From Gp13-AA77 sp035578005 (GTDB lineage: Bacteria; Acidobacteriota; Terriglobia; UBA7540), in assembly GCA_035578005.1 (NCBI GenBank), contig DATJYK010000453.1, positions 1-64,000 of the forward strand: a stretch of DNA of 64,000 nucleotides. Direction: 5' to 3'. Shown here piece by piece: positions 1 to 10,400 of this stretch. The translations under genes and the position numbers were made by a program. Every line of letters starts with the position of its first letter. The stretch's first letter is position 1. The notes below the pieces were generated by a model. That model saw only the letters and a list, made by a program, of their open reading frames with translations, was not told the origin of the DNA and did no database searches.

Positions 1-205
1 CAAACGCTCGGGCATGTTCTGGACCGTCCGAGGAGCGAACGCCATCGTGGCCCTGCGCTGCTGTTGTCTCAACGGCCGCTTCGAGGATTACTGGGAGAGC
101 CGCCGGGCAGCCTGACTTCCACTTTTATGTCGCGCACCCGGCTTTCGAGAGCTGAGTTCTCACACAGACTCTTCAGCCCCGCCCTTTCGGAGCGCGTCCC
201 GAACT
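1..205 (+). mobile_element. Right end of an insertion sequence (boundary approximate)
   Basis: The segment holds the transposase tail (2-115) and then about 85 bases of non-coding DNA ending in a GC-rich stretch, cagccccgccctttcgg, near 175-191. The reading frame of the convergent cytochrome gene stays plausible down to about 240 and then becomes Ser/Arg/Gly-rich and stops at 173. I place the boundary between roughly 185 and 240. The other end and any target duplication are outside the window. Confidence 0.45.
2..115 (+). CDS. Transposase, C-terminal end only (ISKra4-like, tentative)
   Basis: An open frame enters from the left edge and stops at 113-115. Its last 37 residues include SGMFWTVRGANAI and LNGRFEDYW, which I recognise as the kind of ending carried by acidobacterial transposases; the ISKra4 family name is from memory and tentative. 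The next 70-90 bases probably hold the right end of the element. The opposite-strand cytochrome gene loses family resemblance just to the right, so the element seems to have landed in it. The rest of the transposase lies outside the window. Confidence 0.55.
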   Translation, partial: KRSGMFWTVRGANAIVALRCCCLNGRFEDYWESRRAA

Positions 206-976
206 ACTTGTCGACGATGTGGCAGGCGAATTGGAGTTGGACTTGGCCTTCATCACCGCCACGTGCCGCGCGCCCGGCCCATGACAGGCCTCGCACCCGA
301 CTCCGAGGATGGCCGATTCCACCTGCAACCGTCCGCTGACCACGGCCGCCGTAGTGTGACAGGAAATACACTGCTGAGCAGCCATGGGAACGAGCGGGAT
401 TCCGAATGCTGCCTGGAGCGTGGCCGGCGCCGCGCGCGGGACGCCGGCGACCACATCGAGCCCATTCAACTGAGGGTAATAGGCTACCTCGGCTTCGAAA
501 TACGTTCCCTGATCGCGGAAGACAAATGCTTGCCCCACCACGCCCACGCCGTAAGCCCACAGCAGAGGCAGCGAGAGCGTGCTGGTCCCGTCCGTTATGG
601 AGTAGATTGCCTCGTCCTTATCGAGGTCGATTCGGTACTTAAATCGGCCCCAGTCAAAGCTGAGGTGAGGATGCGCGCGGAGGAACTCGCTTTGTGCCGC
701 CGGCTTTAAGGCATTTGCCATTTCCGAGGCCTGCCAGCCGGCGAACTCAGCAGCGTGGCACCGGGCGCAGGCTTGAGACCCGGTGTACGCGCTTCGCGGC
801 GCTGACCCATTGTTGGGCCACCAGCCCTTGTGTCGCGTTTGCTCCAACTGGGTTTCAGGCTGGGTCTCAAGGATCGTCTGGCCGAAGATGTTCAAGCTGG
901 CGATCAGCGGAAGGAGGGCCAGCAAGGGCAAGGTACCGCGTTTGTTTGTCCTCGGGCTGGCGGCTATTCCCATCAT
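173..976 (-). CDS. Secreted multihaem cytochrome c, 3' end lost at an insertion
   Basis: The 267-residue product starts with an export signal (residues about 12-33) and carries three c-type haem sites: CARCH near residue 71, CISCH near 203 and CEACH near 230, the last followed by the usual GPGARH. Such proteins in Acidobacteria are usually longer, with more haem sites and often a TPR tail. Here the frame runs into a low-complexity Ser-rich end and stops where insertion-sequence DNA begins, so the protein is probably truncated and perhaps inactive. ATG at 976 has AGGA upstream. Together with the TPR and CRTAC1-type genes to the right it makes a grouping often seen in this phylum. The role of that grouping is not established. 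Confidence 0.7.
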   Translation of the reverse strand: MMGIAASPRTNKRGTLPLLALLPLIASLNIFGQTILETQPETQLEQTRHKGWWPNNGSAPRSAYTGSQACARCHAAEFAGWQASEMANALKPAAQSEFLRAHPHLSFDWGRFKYRIDLDKDEAIYSITDGTSTLSLPLLWAYGVGVVGQAFVFRDQGTYFEAEVAYYPQLNGLDVVAGVPRAAPATLQAAFGIPLVPMAAQQCISCHTTAAVVSGRLQVESAILGVGCEACHGPGARHVAVMKAKSNSNSPATSSTSSSGRAPKGRG

Positions 977-1062
977 TCTCGTCCTGAAAGGAATAGCATT
1001 GCATACGCTACTGAGTCATTTCAAAGCGCGAGTAATGGTGTCATTTGAACGCCCCAGACGCG

Positions 1063-1107
1063 GTCATTCCCGCGAAGGCATGAATCCATCGTAGAAGTCC
1101 TTGTGCG
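1063..1107. repeat. Degenerate copy of the cattcccgcgaaggc repeat
   Basis: This 45-base stretch contains cattcccgcgaaggc and ends in ccttgtgcg. The same words occur in the same order at 26881-26941, and the core occurs as a perfect inverted pair at 41402-41509. It sits between the divergent cytochrome and TPR genes. The copy is imperfect, with cat replacing the second half of the palindrome. Confidence 0.7.
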
Positions 1108-1230
1108 CTAGAATGAGTGAGAATGGCCCCCAAACGATCCGGCACGAGATCGCGAGGTTTCTTCTGTCGCGAATACTTCCACCGCGTTCGCACGCAGCGC
1201 CTGGTGACCTCCTCGCTCGGTTGCGACAAT

Positions 1231-2439
1231 ATGCCGTGCCCGCTCTTGTCTGTTGAGGGAGTGAGAAAGCTTGCCGTGGTCCTTTGCGCGGCCCTTTGCG
1301 TGGTTGTGCCGCCTTGTGTCTGGAGCTTCCCGCAGCAACCGGCCCCCGCGTCGGTGCAAAAACACTATGACGAGTTACAGGCCAAGGCTCAGCAACTCGC
1401 GGACGCCCAGGATTTCCAGGGTGCCGCGACGATCTATGAGCAACTCCTTCGCATCACCCCAGACTCCCCGCAGGTGCTGAATAACCTCGGCGCCGCCTAC
1501 TCTCATCTTGAGAAATACACTCAAGCGCAGAAGGCGTATGAACACGCCCTGCGTGTGGAGCCGCATTCCTTTCCCCTGCTTCTTAATTTGGGACTGGCCT
1601 ACTTCAAGGGCGGCAAGGCGCAGGCCGCCATCAAGCCGCTGGGGGAAGCGGTGGAGCTGAAGCCGGATGACTTTCAGGCCCGAACGCTTCTCGGAATGTC
1701 GTACTTTTCCAGCAAGCAGTACCGGCCGGCCAGCGAACAATTCGAAAAGCTGGTGGCGGCCCAGCCGGACAATTCGACATTTCAGTACCTGCTGGCGGAG
1801 AGCTACCTTTGGAGCGACCAGGAGCAAAAGATGCTCGACTATTTTCAGCAGGTGCTAGAGCGCTCGCCGGACTCGGTGACCATGCACATGCTGCTGGGCG
1901 AGGCTGATGACGGGCTTGACCGAACGGCCGATGCCATCCAGGAGTTTGAGGCCGCCGCGAAGCTGGCTCCAGAGCAGCCTGACGTGCACTTTGGTTTGGG
2001 CTATCTTTACTGGAAGCAGCACGACTATAGCCACGCCGCGGCCGAATTCCAGCGCGAGATTCAGCTTGGAGGCTCGGTGGCCAAGTCAGAGGCCTATCTG
2101 GGCGACATCGCACTGAAGCAGCAAAAGAGTGATGAGGCGCGAGCCCTTTTGAAGCAGGCCCTGCGGTTGTTCCCGGATATTCGCATCGCGCATTATGACC
2201 TGGGAGTGCTCGCCAGCGAAGAAGGCAATTATACCGAGGCAATCGCGGAACTGAAGGAGGCCATCCGCCTAGACCCGAAAGAGGCCGACGCGCACTTTCG
2301 GCTCGCCCAGGTCTATCGTAAGCAGGGCAAAGCTGATCTGGCGACCGCCGAGTTGAAGACCGTGAGCGAGATTCAACAACGGAAGGAGGAGCACCTTTAC
2401 AAGGAACTTTCCGGGCAGGCTCCCGCACCGGGTCCCTAA
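1231..2439 (+). CDS. Secreted TPR protein
   Basis: The 402-residue product has a signal peptide (hydrophobic core in the first 35 residues, ending near WSFPQQ) followed by about ten tandem tetratricopeptide repeats that fill the rest, recognisable from recurring LG.AY...G....A...Y..AL...P spacing. There is no catalytic motif, so it is likely a protein-binding scaffold in the periplasm. The frame is open up to 1117, but that extension is Arg-rich and lies before the signal peptide. ATG at 1231 or GTG at 1261 are the better starts; neither has a well-spaced ribosome site. It lies just upstream of the broken CRTAC1-type gene, with a second TPR gene after it. Confidence 0.8.
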   Translation: MPCPLLSVEGVRKLAVVLCAALCVVVPPCVWSFPQQPAPASVQKHYDELQAKAQQLADAQDFQGAATIYEQLLRITPDSPQVLNNLGAAYSHLEKYTQAQKAYEHALRVEPHSFPLLLNLGLAYFKGGKAQAAIKPLGEAVELKPDDFQARTLLGMSYFSSKQYRPASEQFEKLVAAQPDNSTFQYLLAESYLWSDQEQKMLDYFQQVLERSPDSVTMHMLLGEADDGLDRTADAIQEFEAAAKLAPEQPDVHFGLGYLYWKQHDYSHAAAEFQREIQLGGSVAKSEAYLGDIALKQQKSDEARALLKQALRLFPDIRIAHYDLGVLASEEGNYTEAIAELKEAIRLDPKEADAHFRLAQVYRKQGKADLATAELKTVSEIQQRKEEHLYKELSGQAPAPGP

Positions 2440-2528
2440 AGGTCACAAAAACTTGCGGAGCCGTGTGATTCCGAGCCCTGATTTTATGACCCTTCGGCTC
2501 GGCACGTCGCATGAAAGTGCGCGAAGCG

Positions 2529-2661
2529 CTCTGGAGTGCGGTAGCTTGCTACCGCTCTCTTAAGGCCAGCTTGCTGGCCGGCCCTTAGGCTGCACGGCTC
2601 CTGAGATGCCGCGAGCAAGCTCGCGAAATCAAAAGCGGCAGCGAGCTGCCGCACTCCAGAG
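2529..2661. repeat. Nested palindromic element
   Basis: The outer arms, ctctggagtgcgg at 2529 and its imperfect complement ending at 2661, enclose several small hairpins: ggtagcttgctacc, ggccagcttgctggcc, cgcgagcaagctcgcg and gcggcagcgagctgccgc. The whole could fold into a branched structure. It follows the TPR gene by about 90 bases and codes for nothing recognisable. It has the same palindrome-within-palindrome layout as elements at 15.0, 17.8 and 63.5 kb. Confidence 0.75.
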
Positions 2662-2755
2662 CCTCGGCGAGCCATCGGGATTCGCTGGTGACATGACAAA
2701 ATTACTACAGAGTTAACTACCGCGATTGGCGGTCACGATACGCAAAATTACCGAG

Positions 2756-2818
2756 CGAAACCGTTAGGTGTATGAAAACAAAGGATCGGTTTTTCCGAAA
2801 CCGTTAGGTCTATGAAAA
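2756..2818 (+). repeat. Two direct copies of a 23-base word
   Basis: The word cgaaaccgttaggtg followed by tatgaaaa occurs at 2756-2778 and again at 2796-2818 with one mismatch, a period of 40. The rest of the 2440-3067 gap, AT-richer than its surroundings, shows nothing else I can name except an AAACGAACCC word near 3011. The pair could be a binding site for a regulator of the downstream gene, but nothing in the sequence proves that. Confidence 0.6.
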
Positions 2819-3067
2819 TAAATAAGTTGCCTTTGATAAGCCGTCATCTTATTGATAGATAATCATGTTAGCGTCGATGGCGAGCTGACATTCTTTCTGA
2901 ATTAAGTACATATTGAGGTGACGTCAAGCTCCGGAAAAAGTCCCGTTTCAATGAGTCGCTGCCGACCGAAATTTTCAGGGGAGAATCAGCAGCCGTTTTC
3001 GGGCCTTGAAAAACGAACCCGAACCGTCGAGGATCATCGGGCGCACTAGCAACCTCATGAATCAACC

Positions 3068-4813
<1,746 letters not shown>

Positions 4814-4871
4814 CCATGCGGTGCTACTAGAAGGCGAGGCTCCACGCCTCACACGAATCTCGGAACCTCTG

Positions 4872-5060
4872 AACGTAAGCAAGGAAACACTCAAGCGGCT
4901 CGCCGGGCATGTGAGCAAGAAGATGCTGGAGCGGTACAGTCACATTCGGAGTCATGCCAAGAGGGCGGCGATTGGCACCCTGAATCAATTCTCCGCAACG
5001 GCTGGAAGCCAGCCTGTTTTGGAGGAGACGGGGCACAATTGGGCACAGTCAGAACGGTGA
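4872..5060 (+). pseudogene. Tyrosine recombinase (integrase), C-terminal remnant
   Basis: The frame reads LAGHVSKKMLERYSHIR (from 4899), the characteristic last part of a phage-type tyrosine recombinase: the GH motif and the nucleophilic Tyr (codon near 4935). It is followed by about 40 residues and a stop at 5058-5060. The N-terminal domain and the Arg of the HxxR motif are missing, because the left side merges with the end of the CRTAC1-type gene. It lies 36 bases from a tRNA gene, the usual place for an integrase. It is probably the scar of a lost integrated element. Confidence 0.75.
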
Positions 5061-5096
5061 CCTTTCCGTGAATTCGTGTAACCCCTTGGAAACAAA

Positions 5097-5173
5097 TGGT
5101 GGGCCCACCAGGACTCGAACCTGGGACCGACGGATTATGAGTCCGCTGCTCTAACCGACTGAGCTATGGGCCC
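5097..5173 (-). tRNA. tRNA with anticodon CAT (elongator Met or Ile2)
   Basis: The reverse strand folds as a complete cloverleaf. A 7-bp acceptor stem (5167-5173 with 5101-5107), a D arm with AGCTCAG, an anticodon loop CTCATAA (anticodon at 5137-5139), a T arm with GGTTCGAGTCC and an encoded CCA (5097-5099) are all present. The acceptor starts GGGCCCA, so it is not an initiator tRNA. CAT can be methionine or lysidine-modified isoleucine, and I cannot decide between them from sequence alone. Confidence 0.95.
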
Positions 5174-5367
5174 TCAATGACTTACGGACGGTGGCCAACG
5201 CTGGTGTCCATGCTGGTGTCTATTTCAATCGGTGCTCCTGGTGGACGCCGTGTTACGTAGCGGCCTCCCGTACCACCGGGGACGCTCCGCTTGCGCGGAG
5301 GAGCGGTCGGCGACCGTTTCAGCCGGGCGCGCGAGGGTGAGTCGTAAAAGCGAGCTCTTTCCTAGCA

Positions 5368-5387
5368 CCGACTGAGCTATGGGCCCT
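5368..5387 (-). repeat. 20-base duplicate of the tRNA 5' end
   Basis: This segment is identical to 5155-5174, the 5' end and part of the D arm of the tRNA gene, in the same orientation and 213 bases away. With the integrase remnant on the other side of the tRNA it looks like an attachment-site repeat. The duplicated part is the 5' end rather than the usual 3' end of a tRNA, so another origin is possible. The DNA between holds a GC-rich hairpin near 5280-5310 and no gene. From 5388 to 5715 I see nothing else. Confidence 0.65.
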
Positions 5388-5715
5388 AGGGGAATTACGG
5401 AAAGGCTCGGTTCATCTAATAACTGCAATCCCCACACTTGCCCTGCGCGCTTTACCACCCACCCACGACGCGAATTGACGCCTTCTCACCTGACCGAGTG
5501 TAGCATGAAGCCGTTCGAAAAAGGGTCCGTCGGTCACGGCGTACGCACCTTGCGGCGATGTCCGCGTCTATAAAGGTTGCGCATCGCACCAGAAAGGAAA
5601 AGCAGCTTGACAGCTTTGTTGGAGACAGTTCTAATGGTTTCCAGCCGGATTGAGTTGCGGTCGGCGAGGGTCTTGAATCACAGCGCTTCGGAACCTTGAG
5701 CAGCCTGCGGGCAAC

Positions 5716-7041
5716 GTGGCTACCGCAGTTGAAGAGGCCGTTGTGTATACCAGTCAGGTGATTCGGGGGTGGGCTCGTTTCTTGCTGATTTGCGCGCTTT
5801 CGGCGATCGCCTTCACCCCTCTCGCCCTTGGACAGAGCCAAAGCAGTGCTGAGACTCCACAGGCCGTGGTCCAGAGCGGCATCGAGGCGCATCTGGGCGC
5901 GGGCTACGCCGCTCTGAAGAGTGATCGTTATCCCGAAGCTGTTCGTGAGTTCCGTGCTGCGCTCGCGCTTGACCCCAAACTCGCGATGCGGGCGCGATTC
6001 CCTCTGGCTTTGTCGCTCTTCGAATCCCAACAGCTTAGTGAGGCGCGTAAGGAGTTCGACACCGTTCGCGCCGAGGCGGGTGATCTGCCGAACGTCATGT
6101 ACTACCTGGGACGGCTGGACCTGTTGGCGGAGAACTACGACGGCGCGATTCACGATCTCACTCTGGCGTCCGCCAAGCGGCCATTTCCCGATACCGCCTA
6201 CTATCTCGGATCGGCCTACCTGAAAAAAGGCGATCTGCCGGCTGCCGAGAAGTGGCTCCAAGCGGCTGCCGGGCTCAACCCGCAGGATTTCCACGTGAGG
6301 GAGCGCCTGGCAGCTTTGTACCGGCAGGAAGGAAAGGCCTCAGAAGCAGAAGCTGCCGCCACTCAGGCTGAAGCGCTGCGCCGGCGTGACGCTGAGGTGA
6401 GCCAGAAAAGGGTTGCGTGCGCTCAAGCGCTGCAAAGCAGTTCCGCCGGCGCTGCACCTGCTGTGTGTGACCAGCTTTACGACCCCGACGATTCCGACAA
6501 GTTGACCATGCTCGGTACGCTATACGGCCAGCACGGTGATTATGAAGCGGCGCTGAAGCCCCTGCGCCGGGCTGCGCAACTCGATCCCAACTCACCCCAA
6601 ACCCATTACAATCTGGCCCTGGATTGCTTCCGGCTTGGGCGGTACGCGGAGGCGCGAGACGCCCTCGCGAATGTCGTGAAGCTTTGGCCTGACCTCGCTC
6701 CGCTCAACGCTCTGTACGGAGGCGTTTTATACAGGTTGGGCGACAAGGCGGCCGCCTACGACGCATTGCGCCACGCGTACCAACTTCACCCTCAGGATGC
6801 CAGTTCCGCCACATTGCTGTATGACACCGGCCTCAGCCTTGCCGAGGAGAGCTTGGCCGGCAAGCAGTACGCGGTGTCGGCCAAGTACCTGAACGAGATG
6901 GCACAGCTTTTTCCGCAGACGCCGGAGCCCCACCGGCTCCTGGCTGAAGTCTATAGGGCGGCGGGCCAACCGTCCCAGGCCGCTCAAGAGCAGAAGCAAT
7001 TTGAGAATAGGCAGGCTCAGGCGGGAATGAAATCGCCATGA
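5716..7041 (+). CDS. Secreted TPR protein
   Basis: The 441-residue product has an N-terminal signal peptide (hydrophobic stretch at residues 20-37, cleavage near LALGQ) and at least eight tetratricopeptide repeats in two blocks, residues 45-210 and 250-430. Between them is a Cys-containing linker (residues about 225-250). No catalytic motif is visible, so a scaffold role is inferred. GTG at 5716 opens the frame; GTG 5743 and GTG 5758 are also possible starts. It resembles the TPR protein at 1231 in design and flanks the same CRTAC1-type gene. Confidence 0.8.
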   Translation: MATAVEEAVVYTSQVIRGWARFLLICALSAIAFTPLALGQSQSSAETPQAVVQSGIEAHLGAGYAALKSDRYPEAVREFRAALALDPKLAMRARFPLALSLFESQQLSEARKEFDTVRAEAGDLPNVMYYLGRLDLLAENYDGAIHDLTLASAKRPFPDTAYYLGSAYLKKGDLPAAEKWLQAAAGLNPQDFHVRERLAALYRQEGKASEAEAAATQAEALRRRDAEVSQKRVACAQALQSSSAGAAPAVCDQLYDPDDSDKLTMLGTLYGQHGDYEAALKPLRRAAQLDPNSPQTHYNLALDCFRLGRYAEARDALANVVKLWPDLAPLNALYGGVLYRLGDKAAAYDALRHAYQLHPQDASSATLLYDTGLSLAEESLAGKQYAVSAKYLNEMAQLFPQTPEPHRLLAEVYRAAGQPSQAAQEQKQFENRQAQAGMKSP

Positions 7042-7142
7042 GTGGGATGTATGTCCGAGGAAATGCGGGTGGCCGTGGGAAGCTGTTTTGGACGGCCCAG
7101 CGGGCGATTGGCTTGGCACCCCCCCGTGAGTACCCGCGGCCA

Positions 7143-7351
7143 GCAACGAACCCAAATCAACATCTTATTGATTACAAGCCAGTTACATCAGAAATTTGGA
7201 GTTCTTGTGGCGTGAGCTGAAAAAACGAACCCAAAACGCTAACGAACTGATTCTATTAGTTATAGATTCACAAAATGGCCTGAAACGAGGTTGCAAAACG
7301 AACCCAAACGAACCTGATATTTGGGCTTGTACAACGGAAACGAACCCAAGC
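7143..7351 (+). repeat. AAACGAACCCAA array, four units
   Basis: The word aacgaacccaa appears near 7145, 7225, 7297 and 7338, always on this strand, with 43-80 bases of AT-richer, non-identical DNA between copies. Several intervals carry a TTA..GATTA-like word. The array fills most of the 448-base gap between the TPR gene and the receptor gene. Translation in any frame gives only short K-R-T or K-T-N-P containing peptides, so this is a DNA-level repeat. Similar words recur at 14.7-14.9 and 28.1-28.2 kb. Confidence 0.7.
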
Positions 7352-7489
7352 TGGACTCGATGCTTCGCACCGCTTCTTTGGCTCAGCAGGCCTCTCAAGG
7401 CCGGTTCTCCCGAGGCCTGCGATGGTCTCTTTCCTGGAAGCTGTTCAAACTGCACGCCGTCGACGCGCGGCACCAAATGGAGGTAAAAG

Positions 7490-10400
7490 ATGGGCTGCAA
7501 GAAGGCTGGAATCGTTGCGATTTTCGCTTTCACGTTCTTTCTCTTGAGTTCGCCTCTGTTTGGCCAGGCAACGGGGAGTCTGCTAGGTACCGTCGCGGAC
7601 GCCTCCGGAGCGGTCGTGCCGGGCGCCACAGTTTCGGTAACCTCCCAGGGAACGGGCGCTGCCCGTGAGACCAAGACGGACGATACGGGCCACTACCTGG
7701 TGCCTCTGCTGCCCATCGGGACCTATTCGATCACCGTCAGCGCCCAGGGGCTGAAGACCATCGAGCAGAAGGACATCGTCCTCCAGGTCGACGAGAACCG
7801 TGAGGTGGATTTCTCCCTTCCGGCGGCAGCCGTGCAGCAGACGGTGGAGGTGTCGGCCACCGCGGTGGCGGTGAATACCTCGAATGCCTCGTTGGGCCAA
7901 GTGATCACGTCTCAAGAAGTTGCCCAGTTGCCGCTGAACGGCCGAAACTTCGTCCAATTGGCGACGCTGACGCCAGGCACCTCGAAGGAGACGAACCCTG
8001 GAAGCTTCTTCAACGGCGGAGGCTCAAGCGAGGTCGGCATCCGGGGATCGTTTTCGCTTTCGGTCGCGGGGTCGAGGGCCAATAGCACGGATTGGCTGCT
8101 CGACGGCGTTGACAATAACGAGCTCACGGCAGGTGGAATCGCCATTCTGCCCTCAATCGACGCCCTGGAAGAGTTCAAGGTTCTCACCTACACCTACTCG
8201 GCGCAGTATGGCACGCGTGGCGGTCCCACCGTTCTGCTCACCACCAAATCAGGCACCAACCAGTTTCACGGTACGCTGTTTGAGTTCCTCAGAAACACGA
8301 GCCTCAATACGCGCAATTTCTTTGCGCCAACAACGCCGGAGTACATTCAGAATCAGTTTGGGGGAGCGCTCGGCGGACCGATCAAGAAAGACAAAACCTT
8401 TTTCTTTATCGATTACCAGGGAAAGCGAACCGCGGGCGGTGGCCTCACCTACACAGCGACCGTACCTACCATGGCCATGCGCAACGGCGACTTCAGCGAG
8501 CCGTTCGCCCAGATCCCTCAGCTCTACAACCCTTACAGCACCACGGTCGACGCCCAAGGCAATGTTACCCGCTCGCCCTTCATGTGCAACGGCAACACTC
8601 CGCTGCCCACCGATGCCAACGGCATTCAGGCTCAGGGCACTCCTTGCAACATTATCCCGGGCAGCCTCATCAACCCCGTCGGACAGGCGATGATGAATCT
8701 CTACGCCGCTCCCAACGTTCCGAATACTCTTGTGGGAGACTTCGTCAACACGCCGACAAAACAGCTCAAGGAGGGAGAGTTCGACGTACGTCTGGACCAC
8801 AACTTTTCCAGCAAAGACTCCCTCTTTGCGAGGTTCAGCTATGACCAGGCCACCGTCTTCCAGCCGGTGGGTACGGCGGGATACATGAACCCGGACGGCT
8901 TTACGTCCACGCAGAGCCTGGCTGACCACGGCCGTAACGCCGCGCTCTCGGAGACCCACGTTTTTTCGCCCACCACCCTTAACAAGATAACCGGCGGCTT
9001 CGACAGGGTCTTTAATCACATCCTGTCGTACGCAAACGGCTCGTGCATCTCGAACACGATAGGGGGCGGTATTCCTGGCGCAAATTTGGGCGGTGTCAGT
9101 TGTGGCTTGACGGATGCGCTCATTGGCGGAGGGTTTTGGGGGGTCGGCGATCGGGGATATGCGCCCTTCCAGGGAGGCACCAACGTCTTCTCCGTCTCGG
9201 ACTCTTTCGATATGGTCAGGGGCGCTCACGAGATGAGCGCAGGCGCAGAACTGCGAGCCAATCAAATGAACGTGCTGGCCGAAGGTTTCCAGGATGGATT
9301 TTGGGTCCTGACCAGTGCTTGGACCGCGCCCCAGGGGGCGCTCGGCGGCGGCGGCAATAACATGGCCGATTTTCTGCTCGGCCTGGCTGATCTCGGCCTT
9401 CACGATCAGAATTTCCAGGGCGCCATCACCGGCCGGCGCTGGAAGCTGTTCCGGCCGTATTTTGAGGACACCTGGCGCGTGGCGCCGAATTTGACGGTGA
9501 ACCTTGGTCTGGCTTGGGCGCTGGTCACTCCCATCACCGAAGCGCATAACCGCCAGTCGAATTTCAATTTCCAGACCGGCCAGTTCCTGGTGGCCGGCCA
9601 GAACGCAGGCCCCGCTGTGGGCATTCAGACGGACTTGACTGCTTTTGAGCCTCGCTTCGGCATCGCCTGGAGCCCTCGTGGGGACCGGAAGACTTCCGTT
9701 CGCGCCGGGTATTCCATCTATCACGACTCTTCCTGGAACCAGGGTGGCCAGGGCTTGTGGCAAAACCAGCCTTACTGGCAGGAGTCCGCGGTGGGCAGCT
9801 TTTTCTTTCCCGACGTCTGCGTGACCGATAATCCTGCGTGCACCACCGAAAACCCAGCCACCGGCCAGCCGTACTACCCGGCGAGCGGCTACCTTATTTC
9901 GCAGGGATTTCCTCTGCTCACGCAGCCCACGAGCCCGTCCCAGTACGGAGGCAATGTCAACGCCCAGAATCTCAATTTCAAGCAGGGGAGAATCCAGCAG
10001 TTCAACCTTAACGTCGAGCGCCAACTTCCTGGCAATATCCTCCTGACAGTTGGCTACGCCGGCGCTCGCAGCAATCACCTGCTGAGCGGCGACTCCAACG
10101 TGAACCTGGGTTCACCCACGGCCTGCGGGACAGTGCCCGGCTACACCTTTGGTTGCGGGCTCACTCAACCATACGTTTTCCCGTCGCCGATCGGTTTTGT
10201 GTACGACATCTTTGATCGAGGCAACTCCCGTTACGACTCGCTGCAAGTGAAAGCCGAAACCAAGACCAGCCACGGTCTTTACGCTTTGGTGGGATACACC
10301 TACTCCACGAACTTTGACAACGGCCTCTCGGACGGCTTGGGGAGCACCAACGGAGCCGTCTATTATCCGCTGCCGGGCGCGAACAAGGCGGACAAGGGGC

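Noticed and set aside
5368..5387. A second tRNA gene
   Set aside because: Only 20 bases match; no anticodon or T arm follows.
5225..5458. A small gene on the minus strand between tRNA and repeat
   Set aside because: It spans the duplicated tRNA end and a hairpin and has no recognisable protein features.
7143..7351. CRISPR array
   Set aside because: Repeat words are about 12 bases, spacing is irregular (43-80) and no cas gene is present.
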